Source: DASUPK01 sp963804595 (lineage in GTDB: Bacteria > Actinomycetota > Thermoleophilia > Solirubrobacterales > 70-9). From it: DNA of 64,000 bases. The stretch spans positions 62,001-126,000 of the forward strand of contig CAWDQZ010000003.1 in the NCBI GenBank assembly GCA_963804595.1, written 5' to 3'. Below, in pieces: positions 31,444 through 39,363 of this stretch (the stretch's first letter is position 1; every line of letters begins with the position of its first letter). The notes under the pieces are model-generated. The model made no database searches. It was not told where the DNA came from and saw only the letters and a program-made list of their open reading frames with translations. A program made the position numbers and the translations under genes.

Positions 31444-31845
31444 GTGGGAGCGCTGCTCGGGGCCATCGCCGGCCTCGGCCTGCTCGTCGCCACCTTCCTG
31501 CCCTGGTACTCGGTGGGAGGTGAGAACGTCACCGCCTGGCAGGCGTTCAGCGTGACGGATGTCGTCCTGGCGGCGGCCGCCCTCACGGCCATCTCGGTCG
31601 GCATCGTCCTCCTGTTCCGGCTGTCGGTCAGCTACCCGATGGCCGGCAGCTCGGTAGCGGCAGGTCTCGGGATCGTCGCCCTGATCCTGATCGTCATCCG
31701 TCTGATCAACCCGCCGGGCAGCGGGGACGTCGACCGGGAGATCGGGGCCTGGCTGGGATTGATCACCGCGGCCGGGATCGCCTGCGGCGGCTGGCTCGGG
31801 ATGCAGGAGTCGCGGCCGCTCGGCACACCCTCAGCCGCTCATTGA
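31444..31845 (+). CDS. Four-helix membrane protein, paralogue 3
   Basis: 133 residues from a GTG at 31444. It has the same FLPW end of helix 1 (LGLLVATFLPWYSVGG), a four-helix layout, and WLGMQES in place of the MQEE/MQED tail, but lacks the RLSQGQ opening and LDIYLL. More diverged than the first two copies. It converges on the GMC oxidoreductase gene with a 15-base overlap. Confidence 0.72.
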   Translation: MGALLGAIAGLGLLVATFLPWYSVGGENVTAWQAFSVTDVVLAAAALTAISVGIVLLFRLSVSYPMAGSSVAAGLGIVALILIVIRLINPPGSGDVDREIGAWLGLITAAGIACGGWLGMQESRPLGTPSAAH

Positions 31846-33609
31846 CCCGGCGACATCGCGCGCGACATGGGTCGCGCAGGCGATGATCGTCATCATCGGG
31901 TTGACCCCCACGGAGGTTGGCAGCAGGCTCCCGTCGGCGACGTGGAGGCCGCTGACACCGCGAACCGCGCCGCTCGGGTCGACGACGCTCGTGTCCGGAT
32001 CCGCGCCCAGCCGCGCCGTGCTCATGGGGTGAAATGCCTCCAGCCGCAGGTCGGCGGGGCGAAGGCGGAGCGATTCGAAAGCCTCGAGCTCTCCCCGCTT
32101 GATCACCGGGACGGGGCCGACGTTGGGGTAGACCTCCGTGGCACCCGCCGCGAAGTGAACCTCGGCCGCTCGCGCGATTCCGAACTGGATCCGGCGCGCC
32201 TCCTCGTCCAGCAGTCGATAGGAGAGGCGCAGCGATCCGTTCGAGCGCAACCCGACGCGCCCCTCGGAGTGGTCGTGCAGGTGGACGCCGATCGAGGCTA
32301 TGTGATCGAAGTGGGCGATCCGATCGGTGAAGGCCGCGCCCGCGCCGGGCAGCCACTGCGCGCCGAAGGAAAGGGGAGTGAACGTCGCCTCGAGCAGGAT
32401 CCCCTCGGGCTGCCACTGATCGACGTAGTAGCTCTGCATCACTCCTTCCCAGCCCCGCACCGCCTCCTCGTAGCGGGCGCCGATCCAGGCGGCGGGGTGG
32501 ACGTGGAGGTGGCGACCCAGCGCCGGATGGCGGACCCCCGAGCGCAGCAGGAGCTCGGGTGTGCCGAACGCGCCACCGGCGCTGATCACCGCCTTTGCCC
32601 GAACCTCCCAGTCCCGGCCTCCGGCCGGCCGGCCGTTCCGTCGCAGCTCCTGCGCCGCGGTCGTGGGCATGCCCGCCCGGCAGGCGAGACCGACGGCACG
32701 CCCGTCCTCCATCAGCACCCGCTGCACCTGGACGCCGGCCCGCACCCGCGCCCCGGCTGTCACGGCCCGCGGCAGGTACGAGACGTGTGCCGCGCGCTTG
32801 GCGTCGATACGGCAGCCGAGCGGGCAGGAGCTGCACTGGACGCAGCGTCCCGCGTTGCGGCTGATCGGCCCACCGCTCGCGCCGAGTGCCCTCGCGCCCT
32901 CGGCGCAGAGCTGCCCGTTCCGCCCGAGCGTCTCGATGTCGAGCGGCGTGACGGCGAGGATCTCCTCGGCCGCCTCGTAGATCGGATCGAGCTCTGTTGC
33001 CCACTCGACGCCCTCGCGATCGCGCCACTCCTCCAGCACCTGGCGAGGAGCGCGGAAGCAGGTCCCCGAGTTGATCACCGTGGTGCCGCCGACCGTGCGT
33101 CCCACCGGCACCGGGATCGCCGGCTTGCCCATCGCGATCGTCATCCCGCCGTCTCGGTAGAAGAGCGGCATCGCCTGAAGCGGATCGGTCGGATAGCCGT
33201 CGCGATCCACGTAGGGCCCGGACTCGAGCACCAGCACGTCCAGCCCCGCCTCCGCAAGGGTGACGGCAGCCGCGGCGCCGCCGGCTCCCGAGCCGACGAT
33301 CGCGACGTCGCAATCCTCGCCGTTCCCCCGCGGCTCCAGGTCTCCAAGGTGGGTGGCCTCCGGTGGCGCTGCGCCGTCGGCGACGGCGCAGCTGTACTCG
33401 AACCCGATCGCGGTCCGGACGCGCTCGTCGCGCGCCCAGCCGATCATCGCGAGCAGCTTGGCCAGCAGCAGGAGATCGCGATAGAGCGCGAATCGCGAGC
33501 GCTCCATCTTCGCCATGTAGTCAGAGCGGGCGTCGAGGCTCAGCTTGCTGAAGCGCCAGGGAAACGGCAGCCACTCGAAGACGCGCAGCGCCAGGCGCAC
33601 GACCTGCAC
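31831..33609 (-). CDS. GMC-family FAD oxidoreductase (alcohol-oxidase-like)
   Basis: 592 aa from a GTG at 33609. The FAD-binding Rossmann motif is VAIVGSGAGGAAAAVTLAEAG at about residues 103-122 (written in part), followed by the GMC signature VGRTVGGTTVINSGT. A Cys-rich CVQCSSCPLGC insert and the C-terminal catalytic HPMSTARLG and GLHVADGSLLPTSVGVNP are present. It probably oxidises a lipid or long-chain alcohol. Homologous coding continues upstream (RTLRAIAEALAPGEDGLP) to about 33750 without an ATG, GTG or TTG, so the true start may be a CTG at 33750. Confidence 0.88.
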   Translation of the reverse strand: MQVVRLALRVFEWLPFPWRFSKLSLDARSDYMAKMERSRFALYRDLLLLAKLLAMIGWARDERVRTAIGFEYSCAVADGAAPPEATHLGDLEPRGNGEDCDVAIVGSGAGGAAAAVTLAEAGLDVLVLESGPYVDRDGYPTDPLQAMPLFYRDGGMTIAMGKPAIPVPVGRTVGGTTVINSGTCFRAPRQVLEEWRDREGVEWATELDPIYEAAEEILAVTPLDIETLGRNGQLCAEGARALGASGGPISRNAGRCVQCSSCPLGCRIDAKRAAHVSYLPRAVTAGARVRAGVQVQRVLMEDGRAVGLACRAGMPTTAAQELRRNGRPAGGRDWEVRAKAVISAGGAFGTPELLLRSGVRHPALGRHLHVHPAAWIGARYEEAVRGWEGVMQSYYVDQWQPEGILLEATFTPLSFGAQWLPGAGAAFTDRIAHFDHIASIGVHLHDHSEGRVGLRSNGSLRLSYRLLDEEARRIQFGIARAAEVHFAAGATEVYPNVGPVPVIKRGELEAFESLRLRPADLRLEAFHPMSTARLGADPDTSVVDPSGAVRGVSGLHVADGSLLPTSVGVNPMMTIIACATHVARDVAGSMSG

Positions 33610-33765
33610 GGTGCGCGCCGGGAGGCGCGAGAGGAAGGCTGCGAGCGGCTCGGCGACCGGGATCTGCCTCTCGGCCGCCGGCAGCCCGTCCTCACCGGGG
33701 GCGAGGGCCTCCGCAATCGCTCGCAGAGTGCGGAGCTCGGCGGCTCGCAGCCCCGGAGGGCGCCT

Positions 33766-34206
33766 TCAGGGCGGAGCGGCGGGGGAGCCGACTCGGCCCG
33801 CGAGCGACCAGAGCAGCAGGGAGGCGAAGACCAGCGAGCCATCGACTATCCCGTTGAGCAGGTAGACGAAGACGTCGTCCTCGATGAAGAAGATCAGCGA
33901 GGTGATCGAGGAGGCGGCCTTGCCCGCCGCCAGCGCCAGGATCATCGGGCGGTAGCGGACCACGTCGGTCGAGGCGATCCAGGCCAGGAACGTGATCACC
34001 ACCATGTAGGCGAAGCCGAGCGAGAGCCAGAGGCGCTCCTCGGTCTTCGGCGCGGGTGTGTCGAAGCCGAGGTGGCCGCCGAGCTCGGTGAGGCGGGCGA
34101 GCGTCCCGTCCGGCCAGGCGATGAAGAAGAAGCCGGTGATGGCGAACCCCACCGCCATCAAGCGCAGGTTGAAGACCACGAAGCGCTCGGCTCTCTCCCC
34201 TGTCAT
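33766..34206 (-). CDS. Four-helix membrane protein, hypothetical
   Basis: 146 residues with helices at about 14-30, 62-80, 86-105 and 117-134. Loops contain WPDGTLARLTELGG after helix 1 and DVVRYRPMIL. No family recognised. It lies just upstream of the GMC oxidoreductase in the same direction; its stop is next to the extended N-terminus of that gene, so they probably form an operon. Confidence 0.7.
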   Translation of the reverse strand: MTGERAERFVVFNLRLMAVGFAITGFFFIAWPDGTLARLTELGGHLGFDTPAPKTEERLWLSLGFAYMVVITFLAWIASTDVVRYRPMILALAAGKAASSITSLIFFIEDDVFVYLLNGIVDGSLVFASLLLWSLAGRVGSPAAPP

Positions 34207-34251
34207 TGGGCGGGGATGCTAACTGGCCAGCTGGCCAGGATCCTCCGTACC

Positions 34252-34257
34252 TATGAT
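34252..34257 (+). promoter_or_regulatory. -10 element TATGAT, 7 bases before gatC
   Basis: TATGAT, a near-consensus -10 hexamer, then CCCAGGC and the ATG of gatC at 34265. There is no room for a ribosome site, implying a leaderless gatCAB message. Confidence 0.55.
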
Positions 34258-34264
34258 CCCAGGC

Positions 34265-34549
34265 ATGATCGAGCGAGAGCAGGTCGAGCACGTCGCGCGC
34301 CTGGCGCGACTGAAGCTGAACGACGAGGAGCTCGAGCGGATGGCCGGTGAGCTCTCCGGCATCCTCGAGCACGTGGACCGGATCTCCGAGCTCGACCTGG
34401 AAGGCGTCGAGCCGACCTCGCACGTGATCGCGCTCGAGAACGTCCTGCGCCCGGACAAGCCGCGGCCCAGCTGGTCGCGCGACGAGATGCTCGAGCGCGC
34501 CCCGGACCCCGCCTCCGGCTCCTTCCGAGTCCCCTCGCCGCAGGCGTAG
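34265..34549 (+). CDS. gatC: Asp/Glu-tRNA amidotransferase subunit C
   Basis: The small stabilising subunit of the GatCAB amidotransferase. 94 residues from the ATG at 34265: EQVEHVARLARLKLNDEELE, GILEHVDRISELDLEGVEPT and the C-terminal RDEMLERAPD. It wraps around GatA in the complex. An ATG at 34253 overlaps the -10 and is rejected. It heads the operon gatC-gatA-metallopeptidase-gatB. Confidence 0.95.
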   Translation: MIEREQVEHVARLARLKLNDEELERMAGELSGILEHVDRISELDLEGVEPTSHVIALENVLRPDKPRPSWSRDEMLERAPDPASGSFRVPSPQA

Positions 34550-34559
34550 TTGCGGTCAG

Positions 34560-36065
34560 ATGTCGAGTGAGCTGATCGAACTCACAGTCGCCGAGGCGGC
34601 CGACCGCATCCGCTCCGGCGAGCTCGGCGCGGACGAGTACTTCGACGCCTACCGGGCGGCCGCCGCGGGCGACTCGCTCAACGCCCTGCTCTGGCGGTCC
34701 GAGGACCCCGGGCAGGCCGACCTCGCGGGCACGCGGACATCGCAGGACGAGGTCGATCCCGAGCGGCCTCTCGCCGGCATTCCCGTCGCGATCAAGGACA
34801 TCTTCTGCACGGAGGGCATCCCGACGACCGCGGGGTCCCGGATCCTCGAGGGCTACCGGCCGCCGTACACGGCGACCGCCGTCCGGCTGCTCCGCGATGC
34901 CGGCGCCCGAGTGCTCGCCAAAACCAACATGGACGAGTTCGCGATGGGCTCCTCCAATGAGAACTCCGCCTACGGGCCGGTGCTCAACCCCTGGGACACG
35001 GAACGTGTTCCAGGCGGCTCCTCGGGTGGCAGCGCGGCGGCCGTGGCCGGCCGTCTCGCGCCCTGCGGAATCGGAACCGACACCGGCGGGTCGATCCGCC
35101 AGCCCGCCGCCCTCTGCGGGATCGTCGGTATGAAGCCGACCTACGGCGCGGTGTCCCGCTACGGGATGATCGCGTTCGCCTCCTCGCTCGACCAGTGCGG
35201 ACCGCTGGCGAGAAACACCACCGACGCAGCGCTCCTGCTCCGGGCGATGGAGGGGCGGGATCCATGCGACTCGACCTCGGTCGGCATCGGGGGCGGGGTG
35301 GAGTTGCCCCGCCGCGAGGACCTCAAGGGACTCAGCTTCGGAGTTCCGAAGGAGCTCGCGGGCGAGGCGGAGGGCATCGAGTCCGGCGTCCGCGAGGTCT
35401 TCGAGCGGACGGTGGCGCGGATCGAGGAGCTCGGCGGCGAGGTTGCGGAGACCGAGCTCCCGCATGCTCCGCACGGGATCTCGGCCTACTACGTCCTCGC
35501 CCCGGCGGAGGCGTCCGCGAACCTGGCTCGCTTCGACGGGGTCCGCTACGGGCTGCGGGTCGATGCCGAGGAGCTGGCCGAGATGTACGAGGAGACACGC
35601 GCGCAGGGCTTCGGCCCTGAGGTGAAGCGCCGGATCATGCTCGGTACCTACGCGCTCTCCTCTGGCTACTACGAGGCGTACTACGGGCGCGCCCAGCGGG
35701 TCCGCACCAAGATCGCGGAGGACTTTTCGAAGGCATTCGATCGCTTCGATTTCGTCGTCACCCCGACGTCCCCGACCGTTGCGTTCGAGCTCGGGGCCAA
35801 GACCGATGACCCGCTGGCGATGTACCTGAACGACTACTGCACCGTCCCCATGCCCCTCGCGGGGATTCCCGCGATCTCGATCCCAGCCGGCCTCGCCCAG
35901 CCTGATGGCGGCGGCTCGGATGATGCGAGGGCGCGCGACAGCGCGACCCGTTTGCCAGTCGGCTTCCAGATCGCGGGGCCTGCATTCAGCGATTCCGCGA
36001 TGCTCGACGCGGCCCACGCGCTCGAGGCGGCGATCGGCTTCCAGCCGAATGGGGGTCCGCAGTGA
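34560..36065 (+). CDS. gatA: Asp/Glu-tRNA amidotransferase subunit A
   Basis: Glutaminase/amidase subunit that releases ammonia for conversion of Glu-tRNA(Gln) or Asp-tRNA(Asn). 501 aa. The amidase-signature catalytic triad is visible as K79 (AIKD), S154 (GGSSGGS) and S178 (TGGSIRQPA). Between the conserved SIPAGL and LPVGFQI blocks there is an unusual 19-residue insert containing DARARDSATR (residues 455-464), encoded by a 30-base repeat that recurs at the start of gatB. The stop overlaps the next frame. Confidence 0.96.
   Translation: MSSELIELTVAEAADRIRSGELGADEYFDAYRAAAAGDSLNALLWRSEDPGQADLAGTRTSQDEVDPERPLAGIPVAIKDIFCTEGIPTTAGSRILEGYRPPYTATAVRLLRDAGARVLAKTNMDEFAMGSSNENSAYGPVLNPWDTERVPGGSSGGSAAAVAGRLAPCGIGTDTGGSIRQPAALCGIVGMKPTYGAVSRYGMIAFASSLDQCGPLARNTTDAALLLRAMEGRDPCDSTSVGIGGGVELPRREDLKGLSFGVPKELAGEAEGIESGVREVFERTVARIEELGGEVAETELPHAPHGISAYYVLAPAEASANLARFDGVRYGLRVDAEELAEMYEETRAQGFGPEVKRRIMLGTYALSSGYYEAYYGRAQRVRTKIAEDFSKAFDRFDFVVTPTSPTVAFELGAKTDDPLAMYLNDYCTVPMPLAGIPAISIPAGLAQPDGGGSDDARARDSATRLPVGFQIAGPAFSDSAMLDAAHALEAAIGFQPNGGPQ
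35922..35951 (+). repeat. 30-bp coding palindromic repeat, copy in gatA
   Basis: Identical at 29 of 30 positions to 36364-36393 and translated in the same frame (DARARDSATR). The core GCGC-GACA-GCGC is an inverted repeat flanked by GGG and CCC. It interrupts GatA between conserved blocks. Confidence 0.85.
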
Positions 36066-36079
36066 GGAGCGCGCCGGCG

Positions 36080-36355
36080 ATGACCGACGAGGAGTTCCGC
36101 GCGGCGGTCGAGGACGCGCTCGACTCCCTGCCACCGGAGATCGCCTCCCAGCTGACCAACGTCGCGGTGCTGGTGGAGGACCAGCATCCAAGCGGCCGGC
36201 TGCTCGGCCTCTTCGATCCCCGGGGCGGCCTGCAGCGGATCATCATCTACCGCGAGCACCACACGGATGCGGAGAGCGTCAAGCAGACCGTGCTCCACGA
36301 GGTGGGCCACTACTTCGGCGCGGACGAGGCGACGGTCAGGGGGTGGGGCCTGTGA
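36080..36355 (+). CDS. Minimal zincin-type metallopeptidase-like protein
   Basis: 91 residues from the ATG at 36080, with GAGGAG 10 bases upstream; a GTG at 36062 overlapping the gatA stop is the alternative. The zinc motif HEVGHYFG starts at His73, and the N-terminal MTDEEFRAAVEDALDSLPPE and LLGLFDP with RIIIYREH are typical of the DUF1025/MPN-like actinobacterial metallopeptidase family. Embedded between gatA and gatB with overlaps at both ends, so it is co-translated with the amidotransferase. No substrate is known. Confidence 0.88.
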   Translation: MTDEEFRAAVEDALDSLPPEIASQLTNVAVLVEDQHPSGRLLGLFDPRGGLQRIIIYREHHTDAESVKQTVLHEVGHYFGADEATVRGWGL

Positions 36356-37824
36356 GCGAGGAAGATGCGAGGGAGCGCGACAGCGCGACCCGTGATATGT
36401 GGGAGGCGGTGATCGGGCTGGAGATCCACGTCCAGCTCTCGACCAGGACGAAGATGTTCTGCGGCTGTGCGCCCTCGTTCGGCGATGAGCCGAACACGCA
36501 CACCTGTCCGGTCTGCCTCGGGCACCCGGGATCCCTGCCCACGGTCAACGAGCAATCCATCCGTTACGCCCTGATGATCGCCGCCGCGCTCGAGTGCGAT
36601 GTCCCGCCGCGCTCGATCTTCCACCGCAAGAACTACTTCTATCCCGACCAGGCGAAGAACTACCAGATCAGCCAGTACGACGAACCGATTGCCGTCAATG
36701 GCCGCCTGGGCGACGTCCGGATCGAGCGCGCGCACCTCGAGGAGGACACGGCGAAGATGATCCACGTCGGCGAATCCGGACGGATCCACGGCTCGGGCTC
36801 CTCCCTCGTCGACTTCAACCGAGCTGGCACGCCGTTGGTCGAGATCGTCACGGAACCCGATCTCCGTTCGGGCGCCGAGGTTCGCGAGTGGGCCCAGCTG
36901 TTGCGGACGACGATTCGCCAGCTCGGGGTCTCGGACGTGAACATGGAGGAGGGGTCGCTGCGCGTCGACGCGAACGTCTCGATCCGGCCGAGTGGCTCGG
37001 AGGAGCTCGGCACGAAGACCGAGCTCAAGAACATGAACAGCTTCCGCTTTCTCGAGCGCGGAATCGAGGCGGAGCTCGAGCGCCAGCGCGACCTGATCGA
37101 GAGCGGCGAAGAGGTCGTCCAGGACACTCTGCACTTCCACCCGGAGGACGGCTCGCTGACGGCGTTGCGCTCGAAGGAGTACGCGCACGACTACCGCTAC
37201 TTCCCCGAGCCGGACCTCGTGCCGGTGGTGCCGACCGAGGAGATGCTGCGTGAGGCGCGCGAGTCGCTGCCCGAGCTGCCGGCGCACCGTCGGGAGCGCT
37301 ATCTGAACGAGATCGGCCTCTCCGAGGAGGCCGCAACCATGCTCGCCTTCCAGTCCGACTACGGCGAGTACTTCGAGCGGGCCGTTGCCGCGGCGGACGG
37401 CACACCCGTCAAATCGATCGCAAACTGGGTCACCGGTGAGCTGGTGGCGACGCTCCGGCAGGTGGGCGCGGAGGACGACCCGCTTGCCTCGAAGGCCGCC
37501 CCGGAGGCCGTCGCCGCCCTCGCCGGCCTGGTCGAACAGAAGACCATCTCGCACGGTGCCGGCAAGCAGGTGCTGGCGAAACTCGTCGAGGAGGGAGGCG
37601 ATCCGGCGGAGATCGTGGAACGGGACGGGCTGGCCCAGATCTCGGATACCTCGGAGCTCGAGGGCATCGTCGACCGAGCGATCGAGGCCGAGCCGGAGGC
37701 CGCCAAACAGGTCCGGCAGGGGAACGAGAAGGCGATCGGGCGGATCGTCGGAGCGGTGATGAAGGAGAGCAAGGGCCGCGCGGACGGCGGCGCCGTCACC
37801 AAGCTGATCCGAGAGCGGCTCTAG
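36352..37824 (+). CDS. gatB: Asp/Glu-tRNA amidotransferase subunit B
   Basis: The tRNA-binding and kinase-like subunit that activates the misacylated tRNA. 490 aa from GTG 36352, or 475 from ATG 36397. Conserved blocks: EAVIGLEIHVQL, TKMFCGC, CPVCLGHPGSLP, NYFYPDQAKNYQISQYDEP, and the YqeY-like tail GAVMKESKGRADGG. The first 14 residues of the longer form include DARERDSATR, the repeat-encoded peptide, which is not part of the family. The GTG overlaps the metallopeptidase stop. Confidence 0.95.
   Translation: MSEEDARERDSATRDMWEAVIGLEIHVQLSTRTKMFCGCAPSFGDEPNTHTCPVCLGHPGSLPTVNEQSIRYALMIAAALECDVPPRSIFHRKNYFYPDQAKNYQISQYDEPIAVNGRLGDVRIERAHLEEDTAKMIHVGESGRIHGSGSSLVDFNRAGTPLVEIVTEPDLRSGAEVREWAQLLRTTIRQLGVSDVNMEEGSLRVDANVSIRPSGSEELGTKTELKNMNSFRFLERGIEAELERQRDLIESGEEVVQDTLHFHPEDGSLTALRSKEYAHDYRYFPEPDLVPVVPTEEMLREARESLPELPAHRRERYLNEIGLSEEAATMLAFQSDYGEYFERAVAAADGTPVKSIANWVTGELVATLRQVGAEDDPLASKAAPEAVAALAGLVEQKTISHGAGKQVLAKLVEEGGDPAEIVERDGLAQISDTSELEGIVDRAIEAEPEAAKQVRQGNEKAIGRIVGAVMKESKGRADGGAVTKLIRERL
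36364..36393 (+). repeat. 30-bp coding palindromic repeat, copy at gatB start
   Basis: Second copy of the 35922-35951 element with one difference (C to A), read as DARERDSATR if translation starts at the GTG, or lying just upstream of the ATG at 36397. It begins nine bases after the metallopeptidase stop. Confidence 0.85.
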
Positions 37825-37836
37825 TTCACCGTCAGA

Positions 37837-37856
37837 GTCGCTGGTTGCCCAGCGAC
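37837..37856 (+). terminator. Hairpin after gatB
   Basis: GTCGCTGG, loop TTGC, CCAGCGAC: a perfect 8-bp stem starting 12 bases after the gatB stop. No T-run. A plausible end of the gatCAB operon. Confidence 0.45.
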
Positions 37857-37904
37857 CGGTGGTCGAGCAGGCTGTTGTAGAGCGTCCAGGTGGCCGCCCG
37901 GCCG

Positions 37905-37910
37905 TACCCT
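37905..37910 (+). promoter_or_regulatory. -10-like TACCCT, 7 bases before ATG 37918
   Basis: TACCCT, then seven bases, then the ATG at 37918. The spacing favours this ATG over the GTG at 37912 as start of the following gene. Confidence 0.42.
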
Positions 37911-37917
37911 GGTGTCG

Positions 37918-38214
37918 ATGGCCGGTGCGCCCTACGTGATCATCGCCCTCCTCTTCGGCCTGGCGACCGGGATCATCGGCCGCTCGAAGGGCAGCTCGTT
38001 CTTCCTCTGGTTCCTGATCGGGACGGTGATCCCGGTCTTCGGTCTCGTCGCCGTGGTCCTCTTCCGCTCCGAGCGCGAGGAGCCCGAGCGCCGCTGCCCG
38101 ACCTGCGGCAAGATCCTCAAGCTCCACGTCCAGGTCTGCACCCGCTGCGGCACGGAGCTCTACCTGCCCGACCCGTCAGAGGTTCGGCCGGGCCCGGCGC
38201 ACCGCTCTACCTGA
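37918..38214 (+). CDS. Two-helix membrane protein with C-terminal zinc ribbon
   Basis: 98 residues from the ATG at 37918. Two hydrophobic helices (about 6-22 and 28-48) surround GRSKGSS. After an Arg/Glu-rich stretch comes a zinc ribbon with CPTCG and CTRCG, 14 residues apart. The topology would place the ribbon in the cytoplasm. It resembles small phage-shock or DUF-type membrane proteins, but no name is assigned. It overlaps the end of the convergent glycosyltransferase gene by 8 bases. Confidence 0.75.
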   Translation: MAGAPYVIIALLFGLATGIIGRSKGSSFFLWFLIGTVIPVFGLVAVVLFRSEREEPERRCPTCGKILKLHVQVCTRCGTELYLPDPSEVRPGPAHRST

Positions 38215-39280
38215 GCCAGGTGCGGACGATCGCGTTGGTGAAGCCCAGCCCGTAACGAACGACCGCCGGCTTCTTCGAGTGGCCGTGGGTCCGCTTGGCC
38301 ACGGTGACGGGCACCTCCTTGGCCGGGACGCCGCGCTTGATCGCCTCGATCAGGAACTCGGAGGTGTGGAACTGCTCCTGCCGCAGGACCAGCTGAGGCA
38401 GCACCGTGGTGCGGACCGCGCGATAGCCGTTCGAGGCATCGGACACCTTGGTGCGCGTGATGAAGGAGATGATCCTGTTGAACAGGACGATCCCCAGTTC
38501 GCGCGAGGGCGAGTTGGGGTCCGCATCGCCCAGGACGCGTGAGCCGTGGGCAACGTCCACCTCGTCGTCCAGCACCGGCTTGACCAGCCGCTCCATCTCG
38601 CTCGGCAGGTGCTGCCCGTCCGCGTCCAGCGTCACGACGATCAGCGAACCGGACTCCGCCATCAGGCGGTAGCCCGTCCGCAGCGCGGCTCCGCCACCGC
38701 GATTGATCACGTGCCGGGCGACTATCGCCCCGGCCTTCGCGGCCTCCTCGCTGGTGTCGTCCCGTGACCCGTCGTCCACCACGAGCACGGCGGTCTGTTC
38801 TCCGCAGACTTCGGGGGGGATGCTGCGGACGACGTCGCCGACGCTCTCGGCCTCGTTGTAGGCGGGAATGACGACCGCCACCTTGTCGCGAAAACGCTCA
38901 GGAAGCTTGGCCTCCCGGAACTCCTCCCAGGCGATGCCCTCGAGCAGAGCCGACAGCTGGTCGTTCATACGCGAGCTCTCGGTGAGCGCTCGCAAGACGA
39001 GCAGGAAGAGGACGACGATCGCGAAGACCGCGAGCCCCAGGATTCGTCCGCCGTTGCCGCGCTCGAACGAGAAGGCGGAGAGGACCGAGTTGAGGAGCTC
39101 CGTCCCCGAAACGATGGCGAGGGCGAGTCCGCCCAGAAGCGCCAGCAGCACCGCGCCGTTGGAGAGGGAGCGCCGTCGCCAGATCGCAAACGCGATCAGG
39201 AGGGCGGCGAGGACGAGCCCGAAGGCACGCAGCGCAGTGAGCTCTTCCGGGAAGACCGATGCGATCGTGGGGACGGTCAA
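38207..39280 (-). CDS. Glycosyltransferase family 2 (DPM1/DPG-synthase-like) with DUF2304-like N-terminus
   Basis: 357 aa from a TTG at 39280. Three predicted helices (about 18-34, 43-60, 80-98) form a DUF2304-like anchor; then a GT-A catalytic domain: VAVVIPAYNEAESVGDVV, VVDDGSRDDT, LDADGQHLPSEM (the DxD-like site) and SDASNGYRAV. It probably transfers a sugar to a polyprenyl phosphate or glycan at the membrane. It is divergent from the SQD1-type epimerase gene, which could supply the nucleotide sugar, though that link is inference. Confidence 0.9.
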   Translation of the reverse strand: MTVPTIASVFPEELTALRAFGLVLAALLIAFAIWRRRSLSNGAVLLALLGGLALAIVSGTELLNSVLSAFSFERGNGGRILGLAVFAIVVLFLLVLRALTESSRMNDQLSALLEGIAWEEFREAKLPERFRDKVAVVIPAYNEAESVGDVVRSIPPEVCGEQTAVLVVDDGSRDDTSEEAAKAGAIVARHVINRGGGAALRTGYRLMAESGSLIVVTLDADGQHLPSEMERLVKPVLDDEVDVAHGSRVLGDADPNSPSRELGIVLFNRIISFITRTKVSDASNGYRAVRTTVLPQLVLRQEQFHTSEFLIEAIKRGVPAKEVPVTVAKRTHGHSKKPAVVRYGLGFTNAIVRTWLR

Positions 39281-39363
39281 GGCGGCGCCAGAATAGGCCT
39301 CGCCGGATATCCACGGCGGGCACGACGATGCGCCGTTCCGGGCGTTACCCTGCCGCCTTCACC

